Numbered from the stretch's first letter, positions 24,670 through 32,656 are shown. The stretch is 38,211 bases of DNA from CAYFXE01 sp964347035 (GCA_964347035.1 CAYFXE010000027.1:1-38211), one strand, 5' to 3'. The notes: generated from the sequence alone by a model not told the origin. Numbers and translations are program-made.

Positions 24670-25845
24670 TCAATTTTTCAAAGTCTGACCCCGATTATTA
24701 TTCCGATGCATCACAAGGTAAAAAACCGAGATGAAAACGCCGAGTATTCCCATCAGGATGAAGGGGTAGTTGATCCCAAACTTATCAGAGAGAAATCCAG
24801 CGATGAGGACAACGACAGCACCGGTCAGCATCTGAATGTTGGCGACAAGGCCGAAAGCCTGTGCCTGGTCCCTAAAGGGGACTTCTGTACCCACAAAAGT
24901 TTGGAAAGCGGGGTAGATCAGGAAGAGGAAAACTCCAAACAAGAATAGGCTCACCTGTGCGATCTCCAATTTGCTTGCTGTCCCTAACAGAAAAAGGCAG
25001 AGAGTAGATCCGATAAACCCAAAGAGAGATACTTTCCAGCGGCCAAACCTCCGGCTCAGGTAACCATATATGTAAGTCATAAGACTTCCGATTCCAATCC
25101 AGATCGCCAGTAAAATTCCTGTCTTGTCCAAGGGAACATGGAATTTGTGATTAAAAAGGGAAGGAGCGTAAAAGACCGTCGCGGTCCAACACGCTCCGCC
25201 AAAGATAAATCCAGCTATGTAGGGTTTGATTGTTTTTGTGGTCTCGATCCAGACACTGAGATTGGATTCGATCTTCTTTTTTCTCTTAGTGGAGGTTTTG
25301 AGGACTAATAGGAAGCTTATCACCCCTAAAACGAATATGAGAACAGCCCAGACCGAAAGTGGCGTTTTCCAGCTAAATGTCTGAGCCAGGTATCCAGCGG
25401 AAATGAAGGCGATGAAGACCCCGATATTTCCAGATCCACTCTGAATACCCATGGCGAAATCGAGGCTTTGGTTTGGATGTGTTTTGGAAACCCAGGCTAT
25501 ACCGACCGAATGGTAGAAGCTGGTAAAGATTCTCATTAAAACATACAGAAGAAGGAGGAAAATGAAAACTGATGATGTTGTGATGAGAAAGAGAGAGAGA
25601 GATAAGCCTACGATACTTAGGAGCAGCAGATGCTTGTATTCCACTTTATGGGATATATTGGCAAGGATGATATGAAAAATGAGCGTTGTCAGGAATCCTA
25701 GATTGGAAAGAATCCCGATGTGTGAATATTTGGTGATGATATATTGTTGACTGTAAAGTAGAGGAAAAATCATAGGGACTGTCACAGAAGCGGAATCGTT
25801 TAAAGCATGAAAGAGAGATGCCGAAAGAAGAATTCGTTTCTTCAT
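24670..25845 (-). CDS. MFS transporter
   Basis: The 391-aa membrane protein has about 12 hydrophobic segments and the overall pattern of a major facilitator: an N-terminal half with LFHALNDSASVTVPMIFPLLY, a loop with basic TSTKRKKK in the middle, and a second half beginning YIAGFIFGGACWTATVFY with the motif-A-like YLSRRFGRWK. The opening 'HALND' pattern resembles fosmidomycin-resistance-type MFS proteins. The substrate is unknown; neighbours suggest peptides or amino acids, but this is weak. The frame opens 16 codons earlier, but ATG 25845 begins the first helix properly. The last residues (RGQTLKN) are read through a GGGGTCAGAC repeat, suggesting that the repeat replaced the original 3' end. 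Confidence 0.83.
   Translation of the reverse strand: MKKRILLSASLFHALNDSASVTVPMIFPLLYSQQYIITKYSHIGILSNLGFLTTLIFHIILANISHKVEYKHLLLLSIVGLSLSLFLITTSSVFIFLLLLYVLMRIFTSFYHSVGIAWVSKTHPNQSLDFAMGIQSGSGNIGVFIAFISAGYLAQTFSWKTPLSVWAVLIFVLGVISFLLVLKTSTKRKKKIESNLSVWIETTKTIKPYIAGFIFGGACWTATVFYAPSLFNHKFHVPLDKTGILLAIWIGIGSLMTYIYGYLSRRFGRWKVSLFGFIGSTLCLFLLGTASKLEIAQVSLFLFGVFLFLIYPAFQTFVGTEVPFRDQAQAFGLVANIQMLTGAVVVLIAGFLSDKFGINYPFILMGILGVFISVFYLVMHRNNNRGQTLKN
24680..24692. repeat. Single GGGGTCAGAC repeat arm
   Basis: AAAGTCTGACCCC is the minus-strand copy of the GGGGTCAGACTTT motif that forms the arms of the inverted repeat at 25902-25998. It lies inside the 3' end of the MFS gene and encodes its last residues. 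Confidence 0.6.
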
Positions 25846-25901
25846 ATGATTCGAGGAAATGGTTTTTATACTAAACCTTCCCCATCTTGTCAATTTGCAT
25901 T

Positions 25902-25998
25902 GGGGTCAGACCTTCATAACTTTACTATCTCAACTTATACTATGCAATATGCTAAATTCATTTCTCTGTAATTATAAAAGTTATGAAGGTCTGATCCC
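25902..25998. repeat. GGGGTCAGACC inverted repeat upstream of MFS gene
   Basis: The left arm (25902-25923, GGGGTCAGACCTTCATAAC plus TTT) and the right arm (25977-25998) are reverse complements in 21 of 22 positions, with a 53-nt AT-rich loop. The same core forms the repeat at 48-129 with a different arm extension. The element fills most of the gap between two divergent genes and could influence both. Confidence 0.85.
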
Positions 25999-26065
25999 GT
26001 GAATTTGCTTCTTAAAGACAAATTGAGTAAGTTATAGGGAATATTTGAATGAAAAAGGAGGTTCG

Positions 26066-27127
26066 ATGAAAAATAAATTTTCGCGGCGAGATTTTCTCAG
26101 GACTGGAATGGGTTTAAGTGCAGCTGCCATGCTGACAGGTGGCAAAAACCTTCTCGGAGATGATCAGCAAGTTGGAAAGCTGTGTGTGGTTGCGAGTGGT
26201 TCTGAGCGGTTGTATGCCACAGAAAAAGCCATGGAACTTTTGAAAAAAGGAGAAGATCCATTGGAGGCAGTGATTGCCGGTGTCAATCTCGTTGAAGATA
26301 ATCCTGATGACACCTCGGTCGGCTATGGCGGTCTCCCGAACGAAGACGGTGTCGTGGAGCTCGATGCCTCAGTCATGCATGGGCCCACACACAATACCGG
26401 GGCTGTGGCCAGTTTGAGGAATATAAAAAATCCATCCCGGGTAGCCAAACTCGTTATGGAGCGGACAGACCATGCCATTCTTGTTGGCCCAGGGGCCTTG
26501 AGGTTTGCCAAAGCTCACGGTTTTCAACAGGAAAATCTCATCACGGAGAAGGCCAGGAAGCGGTGGCTGGAACGTAAAGAAAAGTTATCAGACAGAGATT
26601 TCTGGCTTTATCGAGAATCTGAGGAGGACAGATCCGAATCTCATTCCCGTTGGGGAGATGATGGGACAGTCACTTGTATTGCTCTTGATGCCAAAGGAGA
26701 CCTGGCTGGCGTGACCACGACCAGCGGTCATTTCTTTAAGATACCGGGCAGGGTAGGAGATTCGCCGATAATAGGTGCCGGCCTATACGTAGATAACGGT
26801 GTCGGAGCCGCCGGATCAACCGGTAGGGGAGAGGCCAATATTATCAATCTCGGTACCTACAAAGTCGTCGAATTCATGAGAAGCGGATTATCGCCCGAGG
26901 AAGCCTGTCTGAAAACGCTGGAAAGGATTGCCGAGAAGTCGAAGCTTCAGCCATATCTTTTGAATGAAGACGGTGTTCCCCGCTTCAACCTGGAATTTTA
27001 TGCCATCAACAAAAAAGGGGAACACGGGGCAGCCTCTATGTGGAGCGGAGAACATTATGTTGTCCACGACGGAAAAGTCAATCTCAAAAAGGACCAGGCC
27101 TTCCTCTACAAGAAAAAGGAAGAATAA
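26066..27127 (+). CDS. Tat-exported glycosylasparaginase-type Ntn hydrolase
   Basis: This is a 353-aa member of the N4-(beta-N-acetylglucosaminyl)-L-asparaginase/isoaspartyl peptidase family. Such enzymes are autocleaved precursors whose new N-terminal threonine cleaves the GlcNAc-Asn bond or isoaspartyl bonds. Thr201 in DDGTVTCIALD corresponds to that nucleophile, and TTSGHFFKIPGRVGDSPIIGAGLYVDN is a strong family signature that favours glycosylasparaginase. The start ATG 26066 follows AAAGGAGG. The N-terminus FSRRDFLRTGMGLSAAAMLTGG is a twin-arginine signal, so the enzyme is exported folded. It would suit degradation of glycopeptides together with the secreted glycosidase and D-aminoacylase in the window. 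Confidence 0.92.
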   Translation: MKNKFSRRDFLRTGMGLSAAAMLTGGKNLLGDDQQVGKLCVVASGSERLYATEKAMELLKKGEDPLEAVIAGVNLVEDNPDDTSVGYGGLPNEDGVVELDASVMHGPTHNTGAVASLRNIKNPSRVAKLVMERTDHAILVGPGALRFAKAHGFQQENLITEKARKRWLERKEKLSDRDFWLYRESEEDRSESHSRWGDDGTVTCIALDAKGDLAGVTTTSGHFFKIPGRVGDSPIIGAGLYVDNGVGAAGSTGRGEANIINLGTYKVVEFMRSGLSPEEACLKTLERIAEKSKLQPYLLNEDGVPRFNLEFYAINKKGEHGAASMWSGEHYVVHDGKVNLKKDQAFLYKKKEE

Positions 27128-27211
27128 AAAAGAATTATCTCTTCTTCCTGAGGCCCTTGAGCTAGCCTGCTTTATTTCCAAGCCTGTCAGTCCCGCCTAA
27201 GTGCGAAAAAG

Positions 27212-27262
27212 CCTGGATTCTCGCTACCTGCTTCTGCAGGCACAAGCTCTGCGGGAATGACA
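27212..27262. repeat. GTCATTCC-family repeat, long form
   Basis: CCTGGATTCTCGCTACCTGC, then TTCTGCAGGCACAAGCTCTG and CGGGAATGACA, match the long form at 29813-29878 with internal differences. A decayed unit (GTCAGTCCCGCCTAAGTGCG) lies just upstream. This fills most of 27128-27295 between two convergent genes. Confidence 0.75.
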
Positions 27263-27295
27263 TAGGGAGGACACTAGGTTCTCCCCGAAATGCTG

Positions 27296-27937
27296 TCAGC
27301 TGTTGGCCTCGATGATGAATACCTTGTGTCCTTCTTTCATGAGTTTCCGAGCGATTTCTTGAGCTCGTTTTCGGTTGGGCGCCTTGATGCGAACCCTGTA
27401 ATAGGATTGGTTGGATGTTTTAAAGATGGAAACGAAGACGTCACTGTATGTATTTTCAAGCTTTTTCTTCAGAGCAAGAGCATTATCTTTGTGCACGAAA
27501 GCTCCGACTTGGACAAAGAAATTCTGCTCGGTTTTTTCTGGTGATACATTCCATAGAACTTCGATTTTGACCGGGACAACACCTTCTCCAGTCATATCCA
27601 GCATCTGAGCTGCAGCATAGGAAAGATCGATGATCCGTCCCTTGATAAACGGACCTCTATCGTTAATCCTGACGATCACGGACTTTCCGTTTTTCATGTT
27701 GGTTACCATCACCTGAGTTCCGAAGGGAAGGCTCCGATGAGCAGCCGTCATATCGTACATGTCGTAGATTTCTTGGCTTGAGGTGGGTTTCCCGTGAAAG
27801 TTCGGTCCATACCAGGACGCGAGGCCAGTCTGGACGTTCTCCGGAGGCAGGATTTGTCGTCGGACACATGAGTTCAAAAAAAGGATGAAAACGACAAAAA
27901 GGAAAATTGTCGGGAGCTTGGGATTTTTATGAAACAT
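27296..27937 (-). CDS. rlpA: RlpA-like septal-ring lipoprotein (DPBB plus SPOR)
   Basis: The 213-aa protein has an N-terminal hydrophobic stretch ending in a lipobox (FLNSC), so it is a predicted lipoprotein. The double-psi beta-barrel domain is clear: GLASWYGPNFHGKPTSSQEIYD, TAAHRSLPFGTQVMVTN, VRINDRGPFIKGRIIDLSYAAAQ. A SPOR domain follows (FFVQVGAFVHKDNALALKKKL...YYRVRIKAPNRKRAQEIARKL). RlpA proteins act on peptidoglycan at the septum; some are lytic transglycosylases acting on denuded glycan strands. The start ATG 27937 has only a modest ribosome site. It is divergent from the vanZ-like gene, and 27938-28159 between them shows nothing definite. Confidence 0.92.
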   Translation of the reverse strand: MFHKNPKLPTIFLFVVFILFLNSCVRRQILPPENVQTGLASWYGPNFHGKPTSSQEIYDMYDMTAAHRSLPFGTQVMVTNMKNGKSVIVRINDRGPFIKGRIIDLSYAAAQMLDMTGEGVVPVKIEVLWNVSPEKTEQNFFVQVGAFVHKDNALALKKKLENTYSDVFVSIFKTSNQSYYRVRIKAPNRKRAQEIARKLMKEGHKVFIIEANS

Positions 27938-28159
27938 TCTTATCCAGGGCGGCCGACTAAATTTCTGCGCAATGCGGTCTCACATTTTAAGATGACTCAG
28001 CCTTCCCCAAGCATGCCTTATACGGAGCAATTTTTCAATCCTTATTATGATCAATGATATGAGTTGTATGTTTGAAAAGGGACTTGATAATCCTCTGGAT
28101 AAATGAGATATATTCCACTAGTATAATGCTTCCATAATTCAAGAGATCTTTCAGAGAAT

Positions 28160-28534
28160 ATGAAGAATTTCATCTACTTTCTGCCAGCTGTCATATTCTA
28201 CGGATTCATTTTTGTTATGTCCTCTCAATCCTTCGACGTAGAAGTTGAATTTCGATTGTTTGATAAGTTGGCCCACATCCTCGAATTTGCGGTCTTAGGC
28301 TTACTTCTTTCCCTCGGTTTTTTTAAAGCCCTGAAATCCTCTTTCCTGATAAAAGGATTCTTGGTTCTGCTGAGCGGTCTTTTCTTGGGCATCATGGATG
28401 AGGTCCATCAGTCCTTTGTCCCCGACCGGGAATTAGAAATCCTGGATATGATTGCTGATGGAGTCGGGATAATGATCGGTCTGTTTGTCTATATGGTGCT
28501 TATTCGAAGATTTCGATATTTCAGAGAAACTTGA
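28160..28534 (+). CDS. VanZ-like membrane protein
   Basis: The 124-aa protein has four hydrophobic segments and the VanZ-family pattern: FVMSSQSF after the first segment, FDKLAHILEFAVLGLLLSLGF, and GIMDEVHQSFVPDRELEILDMIADGVGIMIG. The family is widespread and named after a teicoplanin-resistance accessory protein; its function in general is unknown. The gene converges with the LOG-family gene, and the last 14 bases of the two coding regions overlap (28521-28534). Confidence 0.85.
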   Translation: MKNFIYFLPAVIFYGFIFVMSSQSFDVEVEFRLFDKLAHILEFAVLGLLLSLGFFKALKSSFLIKGFLVLLSGLFLGIMDEVHQSFVPDRELEILDMIADGVGIMIGLFVYMVLIRRFRYFRET

Positions 28535-28847
28535 CCAGACTCTGTTTGAGATATTGAAAGGCTTCCTTCGGATCGGAACAGAAATGGAAGAGCTCCAAGT
28601 CTTCGGAATAGATGGCCTTGTGTTTGAGCAGGGCATCGAAGTTTATGATCTCTCGCCAGTATTCTTCCCCGTAGAGAAGGATGATGATGTGATCTCGGTG
28701 GATTTTATCTGTTTGAGTCAATGTTAATATTTCGAAGACTTCATCCAAAGTTCCAAAGCCTCCAGGAAAGGCCACCACGGCTTTTGCCTTGTTGATCAAC
28801 CAGAATTTGCGCATGAAAAAATAGTGGAATACGAAGGACAGCTCTGG
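28521..28847 (-). CDS. LOG-family protein B, 3' part only
   Basis: This is the last 108 codons of a LOG-family (lysine-decarboxylase-like/nucleotide 5'-monophosphate phosphoribohydrolase) protein, running from PELSFVFHYFFMRKFW to SLVKFL. The motif FPGGFGTLDEVFEIL is the family's PGGxGTxxE signature. It is cut by the assembly gap at 28848-28857. The other side of the gap carries the 5' part of a clear paralogue rather than of this gene: the two overlap over the same domain and differ at many positions (WLINKAKAVVAFPGG against WFAYLAKAVILFPGG). About 135 N-terminal residues are therefore missing. Confidence 0.8.
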   Translation of the reverse strand, partial: PELSFVFHYFFMRKFWLINKAKAVVAFPGGFGTLDEVFEILTLTQTDKIHRDHIIILLYGEEYWREIINFDALLKHKAIYSEDLELFHFCSDPKEAFQYLKQSLVKFL

Positions 28848-28857
28848 NNNNNNNNNN
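28848..28857. other. Assembly gap (10 N) between LOG paralogues
   Basis: Ten placeholder bases sit directly after a stretch of about 43 bp that is identical in the two LOG genes (28805-28847 and 29043-29085). The real gap should hold the end of LOG A and the start of LOG B, around 500 nt or more, if both are complete genes. Confidence 0.99.
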
Positions 28858-29490
28858 CCCGTAACGCACCAGCGCATCCAAGTCGATAATATCGTTCCAA
28901 TAGTCATTGCCAAACAGTATGCATGGCAGGTGCTTACGGATCTTGCGCGTCTGCAGCAGCGTAAGGATCTCAAATAATTCATCGAGGGTCCCGAAGCCGC
29001 CCGGAAACAGGATAACAGCCTTGGCAAGATACGCGAACCAAAATTTGCGCATGAAAAAATAGTGGAATACGAAGGACAGCTCTGGAGAGACATACGGATT
29101 TGGAAGTTGTTCTGCCGGAATCGAGATGTTCATCCCGATAGATTTTCCTCCAGCACGGTGGGCTCCCCGATTGGCCGCTTCCATTATACCGGGCCCACCT
29201 CCGGTGCAGATGACAAAGTTTTTGCCCTTGGGTTTTAGTTTGATGGCCCAGGTGACAAGGTGATTGGCCAGTTCCTCGGCTTCCCAATAATATTTTGATA
29301 AGACAGAATCCTTATCCTCAGGATCGGCCTTGTGTGAACCCAGAAAGAGGACACTGTTGTTCACTTTTAATTCCCGCAATCGGGATAAAGGCTCCAGATA
29401 CTCACTAAGAATCCTGACCGTTCGAGCAGATGGAGATTTTAAGAAATCTACGTTGTTGTAAGCCTTTTTGGGTGAGGATTTTCCTTGCAT
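28858..29490 (-). CDS. LOG-family protein A, 5' part only
   Basis: This is the first 211 residues of a LOG-family protein, from MQGKSSPKKAYNNVDFLKSP to DLDALVRYG, followed by the gap. Family features are VLFLGSHKA, FVICTGGGPGIMEAANRGAHRAGG, SIGMNISIPAEQLPN, FFMRKFWFAYLAKAV and LFPGGFGTLDELFEIL. Members with PGGxGTxxE release adenine, cytokinin-like or pyrimidine bases from nucleoside monophosphates; some are annotated as lysine decarboxylases by old transfer. The start ATG 29490 follows TAGGAGGAAG. By comparison with paralogue B, about 32 C-terminal residues are missing in the gap. Confidence 0.85.
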
Positions 29491-29576
29491 AGCTTCCTCC
29501 TAGGAAAAAGAAAGAAAATTCTATCCTATACAAGAAAGGAAGACAAGATTTTCATCATTTCCCTTCTTTTCCTCTT

Positions 29577-29640
29577 TCCTGCGGGAGCAGGGATCCAGCT
29601 CCTATCCGTCATTCCCGCAGAAACAGGAACCCGGACTTGT
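29577..29640. repeat. Decayed GTCATTCC-family units
   Basis: CCTGCGGGAGCAGGGATCCAG and CCGTCATTCCCGCAGAAACAGG with ACCCGGACTTG are variant units of the same family, followed by CCCGCGTATGCGAG. Together with the next two entries they fill the 519-bp gene-free stretch 29491-30009. Short open frames here read PAEAGIQ-like peptides and are repeat artefacts. Confidence 0.6.
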
Positions 29641-29673
29641 TCCCGCGTATGCGAGAAACTAGAAAAAAAAGAT

Positions 29674-29756
29674 GTCATCCCCGCGGAAGCGGGAATCCAG
29701 GCTTATCTAGATAGGAATTTTTTTTAGTTCTGGATTCCCGCTTCCGCGGGAATGAC
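29674..29756. repeat. 83-bp near-perfect palindromic element
   Basis: GTCATCCCCGCGGAAGCGGG plus AATCCAG (29674-29700) and CTGGATTCCCGCTTCCGCGG plus GAATGAC (29730-29756) are reverse complements in 26 of 27 positions. Each arm is itself a palindrome (CCCGCGGAAGCGGG). The 29-bp core CTTATCTAGATAGGAATTTT... resembles that of the element at 24551-24661, which supports a common mobile, MITE-like origin. Confidence 0.85.
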
Positions 29757-29812
29757 AGGGAAGCATACTAGATTTCCGCTACCCCCATTCCTCGGAACCG
29801 ATAGGGAGGTAT

Positions 29813-29878
29813 ATTGGATTTCCGCTACCTGCTTCCGCAGGCACAAGCTTCGCGGGCACAGGTTTCGCTGGAATGACG
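29813..29878. repeat. GTCATTCC-family repeat, long form
   Basis: TTGGATTTCCGCTACCTGCT, TCCGCAGGCACAAGCTTCGC and GGGCACAGGTTTCGCTGGAA with TGACG form the fullest example of the long version. It matches 27212-27262 directly and 24467-24530 in reverse. A partial copy (TAGATTTCCGCTACCCCCATTC) starts at 29769. Confidence 0.75.
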
Positions 29879-30030
29879 TAAAAGGGGAAAAAGTTGCCTG
29901 GATGCTCTGGGACCAGCCGAGAAGGCGCAAGATTTTCGGGTGGCGGTCTCCTGTGTGTTTTCTTCGAGTTTAGAGAAAGGTGATTATGTGATTTCGATCA
30001 TTAATAGATGTGAAAGGATTTAAAACGCCT

Positions 30031-31110
30031 ATGGAAAAAATCGGAAAAGAAACACGAAAACAATACCGAAGAAAAATCGAGGAGGATTTCCCTGGCTCTC
30101 TTTCCCTTGGTAAGCACAAATTCCAGAAATTATTATCGATGAGATACGGAGAGAACCCTGGATACCCGGCCGCTTTTTACAAAGAGGTTGGTGCCTCGGG
30201 CCCGAATATGGCGACAATGGAGGTCCTTAAAGAAGGAACTAAAGGGTTAAGTTATATCAATGTTGCCGACATGGATCTCGGTCAGAGGCTCGCCAAGAAA
30301 TTAACCGAAATTCATGAACAGAAGCATATCTGCGCTCTCATCAAACACGAAATGCCCAGTGGGGTTGCCAGGGGCGATTCCCCTGAAGAAGTGTTTGAAA
30401 AAGCCTGGAAATGCGATTCGCTCTCCAATTTTGGGAGTGTGAATATATTAAACTACAGGATTGACAAAGGCTTAGCTGAAATTTTAGTTGAAAGCCAGCG
30501 GAATATCGAAGTGGTCTATGCTCCCGACTTCACACCCGAATCGCTGGAGGTTTTCGGCCAGCGAAAACCTCTAAGGGTTGTCAAGATGGGGGGATTTCTT
30601 GATGAAAAGACAGTGGACAGCGGGTTGGAATTTAAAAGAGTCAGCGGGGGACTTTTGGTCCAGAAACGTTTCAACTCGAAAATTATCTCTCCAGAATCAG
30701 TCGATATCGTTTCTAGACGCAAACCCACCTCTGATGAGCTGGAAGCGGCCATTTTTAACTGGATCGTAGCCTGTTTCACCCGTTCTAACGCTGTGATCAT
30801 CGGTCAGAAGGATAAGGTACACGGCATAGGATCTGGGCAGCGGAGCCGGGTTGATGCCGCCGAGAACGCCATCAAATACTCGAGACGAGGATATGGCCCT
30901 CAGGGATGTGTCATGGCTTCGGACGCTTTCATGCCGTTTACAGATGTGGTCGAGATCGCGGCTCAGAATGGCATCACAGCTATCATCTACCCGTTGGGTT
31001 CCATCCGAGATCAAGAGGTAATCGACAAGGCCAACGAGTTTAACCTGGCCATGATCGTCACCAAAAAGCCAGGTGAAGCAGACAGCGAGAGGGCTTTCCT
31101 TCATCGGTAG
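30031..31110 (+). CDS. Stand-alone AICAR transformylase-like protein (no IMP cyclohydrolase domain)
   Basis: The 359-aa protein resembles the formyltransferase half of PurH, which transfers a formyl group from 10-formyl-THF to AICAR in purine synthesis. It has MRYGENPGYPAAFY, ALIKHEMPSGVARGD with the conserved K105-H106 pair of the active site, SNAVIIGQKDKVHGIGSGQRSRVD and MASDAFMPFTDVVEIAAQNG-ITAIIYPLGSIRDQEVID. The N-terminal cyclohydrolase domain of PurH is absent. Stand-alone forms are known, but the usual N-P-C-G of KHxNPCGVA is here M-P-S-G, so function should not be assumed. The start is either ATG 30031 with AAAGGA upstream, or GTG 30010. Confidence 0.85.
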   Translation: MEKIGKETRKQYRRKIEEDFPGSLSLGKHKFQKLLSMRYGENPGYPAAFYKEVGASGPNMATMEVLKEGTKGLSYINVADMDLGQRLAKKLTEIHEQKHICALIKHEMPSGVARGDSPEEVFEKAWKCDSLSNFGSVNILNYRIDKGLAEILVESQRNIEVVYAPDFTPESLEVFGQRKPLRVVKMGGFLDEKTVDSGLEFKRVSGGLLVQKRFNSKIISPESVDIVSRRKPTSDELEAAIFNWIVACFTRSNAVIIGQKDKVHGIGSGQRSRVDAAENAIKYSRRGYGPQGCVMASDAFMPFTDVVEIAAQNGITAIIYPLGSIRDQEVIDKANEFNLAMIVTKKPGEADSERAFLHR

Positions 31111-31187
31111 ATTTCAAATCAAACATACCCCATTTTCAATGGGTTGTGTCCCATCATTAGTTTTTTCCTGGAACCATGAATCTTTGC

Positions 31188-31215
31188 TTGACTTGGTGAG
31201 GGAGAGGATTATAAT
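31188..31215 (+). promoter_or_regulatory. Sigma-70-type promoter for malic enzyme
   Basis: TTGACT (31188-31193), a 16-bp spacer and a perfect TATAAT (31210-31215) precede the malic enzyme gene, giving a leader of about 80 nt with a strong AGAGGAGGT ribosome site. No riboswitch structure was recognised in the leader. Confidence 0.6.
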
Positions 31216-31300
31216 AAACTGTTTCAACTATTCTATGAAAATCTATTAGTTAAGGAATTAATAATTCATATTTTTATTTTGTAGAAAGAGGAGGTCATAA

Positions 31301-32656
31301 ATGAAACAAGTGACAGTGGAAGAGTTGTTGGCCAAGGCTGAACAACCCTCCAAAGATGCCCTCAGGCTTCATCCGTATTATAAAGGAAAAATCGAAGTCA
31401 TACCCAAATGCCGGATCACCAGTTTTGAAGACTTTGCCATCTGGTACACTCCCGGAGTGGCTGCTCCCTGCAAGAAGATCCAGGCCGAAAAAGAAGAGGC
31501 CTATGAGATGACCAACAAATGGAATTTTGTAGCAGTCGTCTCGGATGGATCTCGAGTCCTCGGATTGGGGGACATCGGGCCAGAGGCAGGATTACCGGTT
31601 ATGGAAGGGAAAGCTCTGCTCTACAAGTACTTAGGGGGTGTGGATGCCTTCCCGATTTGCATCGACACCAAGGATCCGGATGAAATCATCCAGGCTGTCA
31701 AATGGATTCAGCCGACGTTTGGTGGAATTAACCTGGAGGATATATCCCATCCCAAATGTTTCTACGTCTTAGATAGATTGAGGAAGGAGATGGAGATTCC
31801 TGTCTGGCATGATGACCAGCAGGGCACAGCCTGCGTTACAGTTGCCGGACTGTTGAATGCGGTTAAGATTGTTGGGAAGAAGCTGGAAGACATCAAGGTG
31901 GCTCTTATCGGGGCTGGTGCGGCTAATATCGCCATAGCCAGGCTGATCGTTACGGCAGGAGTTAGGCCCGAGAATATGATTGCCGTGGATTCTAAAGGCA
32001 TCCTGCACCGAGATAGAGGAGACAGGGACCTACTAGAAACCAAGTACAAGGAAAAGTGGCACCTCTGCGAGACCACCAATCCTAAAGGGATCAAAGGTGA
32101 TATCAAAGAATCCATGGAAGGGGCTGATGTGGTCATCTCCGCCTCGAAGCCTGGACCGGGAGTGATCAAGAAGGAATGGGTCCAGAGCATGGCCGAGGAT
32201 CCGATTGTCTTTGCCGAAGCGAATCCGGTCCCTGAGATCTGGCCCTGGGAAGCCAAAGAAGCTGGAGCAAAGATTGTAGCCACAGGGCGATCGGATTTTC
32301 CGAACCAGGTCAATAATTCCCTTGGTTTCCCTGGAATTTTCAGAGGATCTTTGGACATCAGAGCAACCAAAATCACTGATGAGATGTGCATCGAGGCGGC
32401 CAAGGAATTGGCCAAGGTAGCTGAGGATAACGGTATTCATGAAGATTACATCATTCCCAACATGGACGAGTGGGAAGTCTTTCCGAGAGAAGCTGTGGCT
32501 GTCGGATCCAAAGGGATTGAGCAAGGTGTGGCTCGAGTGAAGGCCCCGGCTGAAGAGAGATTCAAACGTGCCGAGACAATCATCAAAAGAGCCCGTGAAG
32601 AAGTCCAATTGATGATGAAGGAGTCCTTCATCGTCGATCCTGATGAAAGAAAATAA
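31301..32656 (+). CDS. Malic enzyme (NAD(P)-dependent, decarboxylating)
   Basis: Malic enzyme converts malate to pyruvate and CO2 with NAD(P)+. The 451-aa protein has the bacterial MaeB-type domain without the phosphotransacetylase extension. Signatures are AIWYTPGVAAPCKKI, VAVVSDGSRVLGLGDIGPEAGLPVMEGKALL, GGINLEDISHPKCFYVLDRL, PVWHDDQQGTACV (metal-ligand region), the Rossmann loop VALIGAGAANIAIARL and TGRSDFPNQVNNSLGFPGIFRGSLD. The ATG follows AGAGGAGGT. In a fermenting, amino-acid-degrading cell it would link C4 intermediates to pyruvate and NAD(P)H. Cofactor preference cannot be read with confidence. The region 32657-32851 after it has no gene and only a short GACAG-C-CTGTC palindrome near 32660. 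Confidence 0.94.
   Translation: MKQVTVEELLAKAEQPSKDALRLHPYYKGKIEVIPKCRITSFEDFAIWYTPGVAAPCKKIQAEKEEAYEMTNKWNFVAVVSDGSRVLGLGDIGPEAGLPVMEGKALLYKYLGGVDAFPICIDTKDPDEIIQAVKWIQPTFGGINLEDISHPKCFYVLDRLRKEMEIPVWHDDQQGTACVTVAGLLNAVKIVGKKLEDIKVALIGAGAANIAIARLIVTAGVRPENMIAVDSKGILHRDRGDRDLLETKYKEKWHLCETTNPKGIKGDIKESMEGADVVISASKPGPGVIKKEWVQSMAEDPIVFAEANPVPEIWPWEAKEAGAKIVATGRSDFPNQVNNSLGFPGIFRGSLDIRATKITDEMCIEAAKELAKVAEDNGIHEDYIIPNMDEWEVFPREAVAVGSKGIEQGVARVKAPAEERFKRAETIIKRAREEVQLMMKESFIVDPDERK

Noticed and set aside
29577..29880. Cluster of repeats that might look like a CRISPR array
   Set aside because: Units are palindromic, variable in length and in mixed orientation, spacers are irregular, and there are no cas genes.
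29485..29973. Small open frames on both strands reading PAEAGIQ/FLRRQES-type peptides
   Set aside because: They are translations of the palindromic GTCATTCC repeats, not genes.
31124..31180. CCCATT-TTC-AATGGG hairpin after the AICAR transformylase-like gene as an intrinsic terminator
   Set aside because: The stem is only 6 bp and the T-run is too far away to call it with confidence.
31762..32415. Antisense open frame of 217 codons inside malic enzyme
   Set aside because: The sense strand encodes an intact, well-recognised enzyme; the antisense frame has no start signals or domain pattern.
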